Shown here: in pieces, positions 1 to 5,497 of the stretch | Position numbering within the stretch: position 1 is the first letter of the stretch | Layout of the letters: each line of letters opens with the position of its first letter | Assembly: GCA_001805465.1 (NCBI GenBank) | Contig: MHGH01000001.1 | Coordinates: 50,250 to 64,718, forward strand | From: Omnitrophica WOR_2 bacterium RBG_13_41_10 | Lineage (GTDB): Bacteria > Omnitrophota > Gorgyraeia > Gygaellales > Profunditerraquicolaceae | Length of the DNA: 14,469 nucleotides | Reading direction: 5' to 3' | Translations under genes and position numbers: made by a program | The notes under the pieces: generated by a model | Seen by the model: the letters and a program-made list of their open reading frames with translations, nothing else | What the model was told of the DNA's origin: nothing | Database searches by the model: none

Positions 1-621
1 CTGGCCTTAAAAAATATCCGCCTGAAGTTTTCTAGCGGTGAAAAACAATTAATTTCGGAAATAGGGGAATTATTGTTTACTGGGGGAGGTATCTCCGGGC
101 CTTTAGTTTTATCCTTAAGTGGACAAATATTAGATTGGTTAGAAAAAAGCAAAAATATTTCTCTAGAGATAGACTTAAAACCAGGATTATCTCGCGAACA
201 GCTTGATGCGCGGCTGTTAAGAGAGTTTAAATCGAATTCCAAAAAAACGCTCAAGAACATGCTAAAGAGTTTGCTGCCGGTTAGTCTAATAGAGGTGGCG
301 CTTGGAATAGTTAACATACCGGCTGATAAGAAAGCCAGTCAAATTGGCAAAGAAGAACGCGCAAGATTAGTCTCATTGCTTAAGGGCTTACATTTAGATA
401 TAATATCATCAGAAGGGTTAGAGTTTGCCATGGTGACGCGAGGAGGAGTGTCTTTAAAGGATATTAATCCCCGTACCATGGAGTCGCGTATTATGAAAGG
501 ATTATATTTTGCCGGCGAGATGATAGATCTAGATGCCGATACCGGCGGGTTTAATTTACAGGCGGCGTTTTCTACCGGGTATCTGGCTGGTGAAAGCGCT
601 TGCGGCTATTTTAAGATATGA
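1..621 (+). CDS. BaiN/HI0933-type NAD(P)/FAD-dependent oxidoreductase, C-terminal half (5' partial)
   Basis: The frame is open from base 1 to the TGA at 619-621 and gives 206 residues with no start codon in the window, so the N-terminal FAD-binding half lies upstream. Two stretches mark the family: a GGGISGP segment at about residues 28-34, matching the conserved T-x-x-G-x-SGP of HI0933-like proteins, and a C-terminal block GLYFAGEMIDLDADTGGFN beginning at about residue 167, the usual flavin-contacting end of the fold (GEvlDv-GG-N). Family members are soluble cytoplasmic flavoproteins of about 400 residues; most have no proven substrate, and BaiN is linked to bile-acid reduction, which should not be assumed here. 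The stop overlaps the next start by 4 bp (ATGA), indicating translational coupling. A TTG at 73 could be read as a start, but conserved family sequence continues upstream of it. Confidence 0.9.
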   Translation: MALKNIRLKFSSGEKQLISEIGELLFTGGGISGPLVLSLSGQILDWLEKSKNISLEIDLKPGLSREQLDARLLREFKSNSKKTLKNMLKSLLPVSLIEVALGIVNIPADKKASQIGKEERARLVSLLKGLHLDIISSEGLEFAMVTRGGVSLKDINPRTMESRIMKGLYFAGEMIDLDADTGGFNLQAAFSTGYLAGESACGYFKI

Positions 622-1976
622 GAAAAATATATTTGGCTTCCGGATCTTGTGCTCGGGCGAAACTTCTTAAGGCGCTGGGCTTTAAATTTAAGGTTTTGCC
701 GAGTAAAATTAAAGAAGAAAGAAAGAAGGGTTCTTTATCTTATGCGCAGTTAGTCAAAAATAATGCTTTAAGAAAAGCAAAAGCAATAGCAAAAAGGGTA
801 AAAAGCGGTATTATCATAGCAGCAGATACTATAGTAGTCCAAGACGGCCGTATATTCGGCAAGCCAAAAAATTTAAGGGGTGCTCAAAAGACGCTAAAAA
901 GATTATCTAGAAAACCTCAGCGGCTTTATACCGGTATTTGTGTTATAGATAAAGATAAAAATCGCCAGAAAACGGCTTATGAAAAAACTAAAATTTATAT
1001 GGACAGCCTGACCGATAAAGAAATAAAAAGTTATTTTGCCAAGGCTTCACCTTTAGGCAAAGCCGGCAGCTTTGATATACAGGGTAAGGGCGCATTTTTT
1101 ATCCGGAGCATAGAAGGATGTTTCTATAATGTGGTAGGTTTACCCTTAAGAAGATTGTATCGGATGTTCAAGGAATTGGGCATAAATATATTTATCATCT
1201 TGTTTTGCGTTTTGAGTTTTGCGTTTTGCGCTTTTTTGTCCGGCTGTTCCCCGGAATACAACATTGTCACCGGTAAAGAAGAATCTTATTATTACAGTAC
1301 GGATCAGGAAGTAGAGATGGGCCGCAATATTAGCCGGGAAGTGGCAAAAAAATATAAAAACGTAGATGACCCCTTAATACAAAAAAGGCTGGAAGATATC
1401 GGTAAAAAAATCGTAGCGGTTTGCGACAGAAAAGATATAAGTTATCATTTTACGGTTTTGGATGATGAGGATATAAATGCGGTTTCTCTTCCCGGAGGAT
1501 TTGTTTACGTAAATAAAGGATTAATTGATAAAGTGGCTAATGATGATGAGCTGGCCGGGGTATTAGCCCATGAAATAGGGCATATTGTTGCCAGGCACAG
1601 TATTAAAAAATTGCAGGCACTAAACAGCTATTCAATTTTAAGAATTTTAGTTGCCGCCGCACCCCAGTCAGGAGCAGTAGGCGCTGCAGCAGATAGCGCT
1701 TTTACCGAATTGATATTAGGCTACAGCCGAGAGGATGAGCTTCTGGCGGATCAATTGGCAGCGCGCTATACGAGGCTCGCCGGATATGACCCCCGCGGGA
1801 TTATAAATTTTTTAGAACGCCTAGAGGTGATAGAGAAAAGGAAACCCTTGCAGCCCAAGATATATTTTAAAACCCATCCTTATGTCCCCGACAGAGTCCG
1901 CGTTGTAAAAGAAGAGTTGGGTGAGAAGATCGGCTTTGAAGATTATATAAATATAGAAGAGACAAAAGGTCAATAA
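618..1976 (+). CDS. Maf-type nucleotide pyrophosphatase fused in frame to an M48 metalloprotease lipoprotein
   Basis: One uninterrupted 452-residue frame covers two proteins normally encoded separately. Residues 1-189 are Maf, a cytoplasmic pyrophosphatase of (often modified) nucleoside triphosphates: LASGS at 6-10, AADTIV at 68-73 with the catalytic Asp70, GKP at 81-83, and GKAGSFDIQGKGA at 147-159. The usual S-x-R-R motif reads SCAR, so the first Arg is Ala12. Residues 183-210 form a typical lipoprotein signal peptide ending in lipobox LSGC (Cys210). An M48-type protease follows: zinc motif HEIGH at 318-322, third ligand probably Glu374 in SREDELLAD, and THPYVPDR at 419-426. A cytoplasmic enzyme ahead of a lipoprotein signal is contradictory, so the protease may really start at the internal ATG at 1164 (weak AAGAAG upstream), giving 270 residues. 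Alternatives are a lost maf stop, an assembly indel, or repeat-driven frame change (see 1203-1230). Both domain calls are firm; whether one polypeptide is made is uncertain. Confidence 0.85.
   Translation: MRKIYLASGSCARAKLLKALGFKFKVLPSKIKEERKKGSLSYAQLVKNNALRKAKAIAKRVKSGIIIAADTIVVQDGRIFGKPKNLRGAQKTLKRLSRKPQRLYTGICVIDKDKNRQKTAYEKTKIYMDSLTDKEIKSYFAKASPLGKAGSFDIQGKGAFFIRSIEGCFYNVVGLPLRRLYRMFKELGINIFIILFCVLSFAFCAFLSGCSPEYNIVTGKEESYYYSTDQEVEMGRNISREVAKKYKNVDDPLIQKRLEDIGKKIVAVCDRKDISYHFTVLDDEDINAVSLPGGFVYVNKGLIDKVANDDELAGVLAHEIGHIVARHSIKKLQALNSYSILRILVAAAPQSGAVGAAADSAFTELILGYSREDELLADQLAARYTRLAGYDPRGIINFLERLEVIEKRKPLQPKIYFKTHPYVPDRVRVVKEELGEKIGFEDYINIEETKGQ
1203..1230 (+). repeat. Heptanucleotide tandem repeat, unit TTTTGCG x4, in the lipoprotein signal-peptide codons
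   Basis: Four adjacent 7-bp units are present: TTTTGCG (1203-1209), TTTTGAG (1210-1216), TTTTGCG (1217-1223) and TTTTGCG (1224-1230). They encode part of the hydrophobic core of the M48 lipoprotein signal peptide. Because 7 is not a multiple of 3, gain or loss of one unit shifts the frame between the Maf part and the protease part. Confidence 0.85.
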
Positions 1977-1980
1977 AAAA

Positions 1981-2042
1981 GGGGACGTTTCTATTTTTTA
2001 TTCAGTATTCAGGGCTGCTGTCTAAAAAATAGAAACGTCCCC
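1981..2042. repeat. Perfect 20-bp inverted repeat with 22-nt loop (REP/MITE-like)
   Basis: The left arm 1981-2000 (GGGGACGTTTC followed by an A/T tract) and the right arm 2023-2042 are exact reverse complements over 20 bp, with loop 2001-2022. It begins 5 bp after the stop of the Maf-M48 frame. No T-tract follows the right arm, so it is not a textbook intrinsic terminator, although the RNA hairpin could still protect or end the upstream transcript. From memory, GGGGACG-type palindromes of this kind are dispersed in genomes that carry RAYT/Y1 transposases; I could not check copy number. Confidence 0.8.
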
Positions 2043-2086
2043 ATTGTTTTCGAATCACATTATATTCTTCGGCTATCGCCTTAGAA

Positions 2087-2122
2087 TCAAGAAAAAGTTT
2101 CATTAATGAAACTTTTTCTTGA
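2087..2122. promoter_or_regulatory. 36-bp perfect palindrome, candidate operator at the -35 box
   Basis: Bases 2087-2104 (TCAAGAAAAAGTTTCATT) and 2105-2122 are exact reverse complements with no loop. The right end contains the first four bases of the TTGACA -35 box at 2119-2124. A contiguous dyad this long, covering a -35 box just ahead of a gene for a DNA-binding protein, suggests a repressor or autoregulator site. The stem is AT-rich and is followed by a promoter, which argues against a simple terminator. Confidence 0.6.
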
Positions 2123-2146
2123 CAATTCTGGATTATATGGTATATC
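2119..2146 (+). promoter_or_regulatory. Sigma70-like promoter of the regulator-secretin operon
   Basis: TTGACA at 2119-2124 matches the -35 consensus. TATATC at 2141-2146 is the -10, with a 16-bp spacer and an extended -10 TGG at 2138-2140. It lies 41 bp upstream of the MerR-type gene start and is the only good promoter seen before the genes at 2187-7741. Confidence 0.6.
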
Positions 2147-2148
2147 TG

Positions 2149-2174
2149 AGAGTTATGGTAACCACCGTAACTCT
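2149..2174 (+). promoter_or_regulatory. 11-bp hairpin in the 5' leader of the regulator gene
   Basis: AGAGTTATGGT (2149-2159) pairs with ACCGTAACTCT (2164-2174) around an AACC loop. Ten pairs are Watson-Crick and one is a U-G wobble. It starts just after the -10 box and ends shortly before AAGGGA (2176-2181), the Shine-Dalgarno for the ATG at 2187. It could act as an RNA hairpin near the ribosome site or as a second DNA dyad; the sequence does not decide which. Confidence 0.5.
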
Positions 2175-2186
2175 TAAGGGAACATT

Positions 2187-2429
2187 ATGATAAAGGCAGT
2201 CAATAAAAATTCCTTAATCTCTGCTAAAGATATCACTGTCAAATATAAAATTACTTACCAGACAGTAAACCATTATACTGATTTTGGCCTGCTTCCGGTG
2301 TCATTTAAGAAGGGGAATGTGCGTTTCTATGATAAAAATTTGGTTAAACGGCGCTTAAGAGAAGTTACGGGTTTAATCCATGAGGGTTATTCCTTGCGTT
2401 TAATCAGAAAGAAGTTGATTGGCATCTAG
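2187..2429 (+). CDS. MerR-type winged-helix DNA-binding protein, minimal (80 aa)
   Basis: The protein has the layout of a MerR DNA-binding domain and little else. A helix-turn-helix at about residues 12-29 is followed by VNHYTDFGLLP (27-37), which corresponds to the family's LRYYdeiGLL, then GNVRFYDKNLVKR (43-55), matching the wing g-yRlYs-edl. A last helix, LIHEGYSLRLIRKKL, matches L-eeGfsLeeIrkll. The long dimerisation helix and effector-binding part of full-length MerR proteins (about 120-150 residues or more) are absent. The start is supported by AAGGGA six bases upstream. It is first in an operon with a secretin module and directly downstream of a 36-bp palindrome, so an autoregulatory role over the operon is the simplest inference. 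Its target is not shown by sequence, and an excisionase-like or nucleoid role is possible. Confidence 0.8.
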   Translation: MIKAVNKNSLISAKDITVKYKITYQTVNHYTDFGLLPVSFKKGNVRFYDKNLVKRRLREVTGLIHEGYSLRLIRKKLIGI

Positions 2430-2455
2430 GTTTCTAATTTTACCAGGGACGAAAG

Positions 2456-3277
2456 ATGAGTTATTTCAAGGTCTTAGGATTAGATAAGGAGCCATTTTCT
2501 ACCAGCCCTGACCCGCATTTTTTCTATCAATCTCAGGAACATCAGGCAGCAATTACCCGGATTATGATTGAAATTCGTTTACGTAGAGGCCTGAGTGTTA
2601 TTTTGGGTGATATCGGCATCGGTAAAACCACGCTTTCCAGGAAACTCTTCCAGATGTTAAAGGAACGTGAAGATATAATTTTCCATATGATTTTAGACCC
2701 TACCTATGATACAGAAGAACTCTTTCTGGAATCCCTGATTCGTACCTTCGCGATAGAATTGGTGAAACAGTCTCCCAATCTGTTAGATTACAAAGAAGCC
2801 ATAAAAAAATACCTTTTTTTAAAAGGAGCCGAAGAGAACAAAACTATTGTGCTTTTAATTGATGAGGCGCAGAAATTAAACGCCTTATCTTTGGAGGTTT
2901 TAAGGATTCTTTTAAATTATGAAACTAACGAATATAAATTATTACAGGTGGTGCTGCTTGGCCAATTGGAACTCTTGCCGCGCCTACGCGAAATAAAAAA
3001 CCTTATGGATAGAATCAGCTTGAAATATATCATTAACCCTTTAGATGAAGAAGAAACCAAAGAGATGATAGGTTTTAGGCTCAAGCAGGCCGGCTATAAC
3101 GGAGGGGTTTCTTTGTTTAGCGCTGATGCCATGGCCGAAATATACCGCTCTACCCAAGGCTATCCGCGTAGAATTTCTATGCTCTGCCACAATGCCTTAA
3201 AGTCATTGGCAATGGAAAATAAGCCCATAGTTGGCGGCACATTAATACGCGATTTAATCAATAAAGAAATAAAATAA
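2456..3277 (+). CDS. ExeA/GspA-family AAA ATPase
   Basis: A 273-residue ATPase opening with the family's typical YFKVLGLDKEPFSTSPDP segment (residues 3-20). Walker A is GDIGIGKTT at 51-59, Walker B is VLLIDEAQ at 132-139, a sensor-1-like LLGQ lies at 167-170, a candidate arginine finger is Arg186 in LMDRIS, and GYPRRI at 235-240 is the sensor-2 region. ExeA in Aeromonas acts with ExeB to insert or assemble the type II secretin using ATP and peptidoglycan contacts. This protein lacks the C-terminal membrane/peptidoglycan-binding part of long ExeA and is closer to short cytoplasmic members found beside type IV pilus or secretin genes. An AGGGACGAAAG stretch precedes the ATG. The next gene starts one base after the stop, so the two are co-translated. 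ATPase family is certain; a secretin-assembly role is inferred from neighbours. Confidence 0.92.
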   Translation: MSYFKVLGLDKEPFSTSPDPHFFYQSQEHQAAITRIMIEIRLRRGLSVILGDIGIGKTTLSRKLFQMLKEREDIIFHMILDPTYDTEELFLESLIRTFAIELVKQSPNLLDYKEAIKKYLFLKGAEENKTIVLLIDEAQKLNALSLEVLRILLNYETNEYKLLQVVLLGQLELLPRLREIKNLMDRISLKYIINPLDEEETKEMIGFRLKQAGYNGGVSLFSADAMAEIYRSTQGYPRRISMLCHNALKSLAMENKPIVGGTLIRDLINKEIK

Positions 3278-3278
3278 A

Positions 3279-3923
3279 ATGCCAGAAAATATTACACCGG
3301 AAGAAAAATTATTAAAATTAATTGAGAATCCGGCTATGGCAAAGCCGCCACGAAATTCTAGAAAGCTGCGTTTTAGTTTTCAAGCAATAAAAAACAAATT
3401 TAAAGCAATAAGAAATATAAGGATAGGAATCAGCAGCCAAAAGATAGAGCGCTTGTTTAATTTACGGTCTATAAATAAATTATTAATCGTTACCTCTTCG
3501 CTTTTTAGCGCATACTTAATTTTTGATTTTATAAAGGCCAAGCCTAACTTAGATATGCTGAATGTTGGTCAGCGGATAAAACAAGCTAAAAATGCAACGG
3601 CTTTAGTGAGTAACAATTTGGCGCTCAACGATTATTTAGGTGAGATTAAGAAAAGGGACATTTTTCATTTTGTGCCTCTTAAGAAACAAGAACCGGATAG
3701 TGCAAAGGAAACATTTGCTTCTTTAATCAATAATTTAAGATTAGTAGGGATTATCTGGTCTAGTAAACCACAGGTAATGATTGAGGATAAGCAAGAGAAT
3801 AAGACCTGGATTCTCAATCAGGGGGATGAAATATTAAAAGTCAACGGAAAAATAAAGATAAAACAGATTTTAAAAGATAGAACTATTTTGAGTTTTGAAG
3901 GCCAAGAGATGGAGTTGATGTGA
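3279..3923 (+). CDS. Bitopic inner-membrane protein with GspB/GspC (PilP)-like periplasmic domain
   Basis: 214 residues in three parts: a basic cytoplasmic stretch (1-66), one membrane helix (about 67-85, INKLLIVTSSLFSAYLIFDF), and a periplasmic part with a linker and a small beta domain (about 148-214). The last domain has the pattern of the GspC homology region, the GspB C-terminal domain and PilP: LRLVGIIWSSKPQVMIED, then WILNQGDEI, then KIKQILKDRTILSFEG. Such domains dock on the N-terminal domains of secretins and link inner to outer membrane. Position between an ExeA-type ATPase and a secretin favours a GspB or GspC role; I cannot separate these by eye. No clear Shine-Dalgarno precedes the ATG, which lies one base after the upstream stop, so it probably relies on coupling. 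Its TGA overlaps the GTG of the next gene. Confidence 0.75.
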   Translation: MPENITPEEKLLKLIENPAMAKPPRNSRKLRFSFQAIKNKFKAIRNIRIGISSQKIERLFNLRSINKLLIVTSSLFSAYLIFDFIKAKPNLDMLNVGQRIKQAKNATALVSNNLALNDYLGEIKKRDIFHFVPLKKQEPDSAKETFASLINNLRLVGIIWSSKPQVMIEDKQENKTWILNQGDEILKVNGKIKIKQILKDRTILSFEGQEMELM

Positions 3924-5458
3924 AAAAAACTTTTAACTTTTTACTTGTACTCTGTACTCTGTACTCTGTACTCTGTACTTTTACTATTGCCATTGCCGAA
4001 GAGAAAACGCCCTGCATTGGCAGCAGTACTGAAAGAATCTCCTTGGATTTAAGGGGAGTGGAAGTTATTGAGCTGCTTAAGCTTTTGTCCGTTAAAACCG
4101 GACTAACCATAGTGCCCCAGCCGGGAGTAAAGGGAAGAGTCAATCTTTTTTTAAACAACGTCTGTTTTGAGGACGTATTAGATATTATTCTGGTTACCTA
4201 TAATCTTGCCGCAGAAAGAAAAGGCAGTATCATTAACATTATGACCGCAGAGCAGTTTTATAGGATTTACGGCAAAAGATACGAAGAAAAGCGCCAGATG
4301 GCTACCCTTAAATTAAATTACGCAAAGCCGGCAAATGTTTTTAATACCTTAAGCCAGCTTAAGTCTGATATAGGAAAAATTATTGTTGATGAATCTACTG
4401 CTACGGTGATATTGATAGATATTCCGGAAAAATTAGATCTGATGCAGACCATGGTTAAACAATTAGACCAGCCGCCGGAAACCGAAGTTTTCGGTCTAAA
4501 ATACGCCAAGGCCAAAGACCTGGAAGTCCAGGTATCCAAAATCCTGACCACCGGCCCCGGTGAAGTGGCTATTGATGAGCGAACTAATAAGGTGATGATT
4601 GCGGATCTGCCGGATAAAATGATGAGGATAAAACGCATGGTCAGGGCCTTTGATGAAGAGCCCTCCCAGGTGCTTATTGACGCACAGATTATTGAGCTTA
4701 CCTTAAATAAGCAATTTCAAAGGGGAGTGAGCTGGGAAAAAATATTTAGAGGCCTGAATGACCTGGATTTTAAAGGGACATTCTCATTAGGGCTTACCGG
4801 AAGCCGGCAGGAAGTAAGCGTGGGGACAGTAGCAACAGATGATTACAATGCCGTACTACAGTTCTTAGAGGGGTATGGCCGCACCAACATTCTCTCGCAG
4901 CCGCGCATTACTGCCTTAAATAATCAGGAAGCAAAAATTTTAGTAGGAGCCCGGGAGGCCTATATTACCCAGACTTTAAGCACCGCCACCAGTGCCACTA
5001 CTACTGCGGAGTCCATTGAATATGTTGACGTGGGGGTAAAACTTAACGTAACCCCAAATATTTCCCGCGACGGTTTTATCACTATGAAAATCAGGCCGGA
5101 AGTTTCTTCGGTAAGAGAATATATTACCACTTCCTTAGGCAGCCGTGTTCCTATCGTCACTACTTCAGAAGCAGAAACTGTGATAAAGGTCAAAGACGGG
5201 GCAATGGTGATGCTCGCTGGCCTGACTAAAAAAAGAGAAGAAGAGGCCAAGTCAGAGCTTCCCTTTTTAGCCAAGATTCCTATCATCGGGATATTCTTTG
5301 GCAATAAAACAATAGGTAGCACCAGTAATCCTGAGACAACAGAATTAGTTATTTTGCTTACGCCGCATATTGTCTCCGGAGACTTTATTCGTTCTGCTGA
5401 ATTAGAACCCAGAGATGTGGTTTTAAAAAAAGAACCTAAGGGCTTGAGGGAAGAATAG
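3920..5458 (+). CDS. Secretin 1 (GspD/PilQ superfamily outer-membrane channel)
   Basis: 512 residues, with GTG start at 3920 overlapping the upstream stop (GTGA) and GGAG at 3911-3914 as ribosome site. Residues 1-26 are a Sec signal peptide, partly encoded by a heptanucleotide repeat. An STN/N0-like domain (about 38-110, RISLDLRGVEVIELLKLLS) is followed by two N1-type subdomains (about 127-185 and 188-246, each ending in a D-R/E-x-T--V-I-D-P pattern). The secretin C-domain spans about 247-486: VLIDAQIIEL at 251-260, ILSQPRITALNNQEAKILVG at 324-343, and the signature VPIVTTSEAETVIKVKDG at 410-427 with MLAGL, ELPFLAKIPIIGIFFG and ELVILLTPHIV. Secretins form large gated rings for type II secretion or type IV pili. 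It is shorter than GspD (about 650), with fewer N-domains. It is a clear paralogue of the next gene. Confidence 0.95.
   Translation: MKKTFNFLLVLCTLYSVLCTFTIAIAEEKTPCIGSSTERISLDLRGVEVIELLKLLSVKTGLTIVPQPGVKGRVNLFLNNVCFEDVLDIILVTYNLAAERKGSIINIMTAEQFYRIYGKRYEEKRQMATLKLNYAKPANVFNTLSQLKSDIGKIIVDESTATVILIDIPEKLDLMQTMVKQLDQPPETEVFGLKYAKAKDLEVQVSKILTTGPGEVAIDERTNKVMIADLPDKMMRIKRMVRAFDEEPSQVLIDAQIIELTLNKQFQRGVSWEKIFRGLNDLDFKGTFSLGLTGSRQEVSVGTVATDDYNAVLQFLEGYGRTNILSQPRITALNNQEAKILVGAREAYITQTLSTATSATTTAESIEYVDVGVKLNVTPNISRDGFITMKIRPEVSSVREYITTSLGSRVPIVTTSEAETVIKVKDGAMVMLAGLTKKREEEAKSELPFLAKIPIIGIFFGNKTIGSTSNPETTELVILLTPHIVSGDFIRSAELEPRDVVLKKEPKGLREE
3946..3979 (+). repeat. Heptanucleotide tandem repeat, unit TGTACTC x4.9, inside the secretin 1 signal peptide
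   Basis: Four perfect TGTACTC units (3946-3973) and a fifth partial unit TGTACT (3974-3979) run through codons 9-20 of secretin 1 and are read as alternating Leu/Cys/Thr/Tyr/Ser/Val. One unit more or less would frameshift the gene near its start; three units equal seven codons and keep the frame. This is the longest uninterrupted heptamer array in the window. Confidence 0.95.
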
Positions 5459-5460
5459 TT

Positions 5461-5495
5461 CTGGATTCTAGATGCTGGATACTGGATGCTGGAAA
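5461..5495 (+). repeat. Heptanucleotide tandem repeat, unit CTGGATN x5, between the two secretin genes
   Basis: Five imperfect 7-bp units are present: CTGGATT, CTAGATG, CTGGATA, CTGGATG and CTGGAAA. They begin 2 bp after the secretin 1 stop and run to the secretin 2 start, and one of the two candidate start codons (ATG 5486) lies inside a unit. Just downstream, 5502-5515 is a 2-copy AAAATTT repeat followed by a variant unit, read as Lys/Asn/Phe codons of the signal peptide. Confidence 0.85.
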
Positions 5496-5497
5496 AA

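Noticed and set aside
73..75. TTG as the start of the first gene
   Set aside because: The frame stays open to base 1 and family-like sequence continues upstream, so the gene is cut by the window edge.
1981..2042. Intrinsic terminator for the Maf-M48 gene
   Set aside because: The stem is long but the right arm is not followed by a T-tract and the loop is 22 nt; I list it as an inverted repeat instead.
2059..2090. Divergent minus-strand promoter (TATAAT at 2059-2064, TTGATT at 2085-2090)
   Set aside because: The spacer is 20 bp, too long for a normal promoter, and no minus-strand gene follows; it would only run antisense into the Maf-M48 frame.
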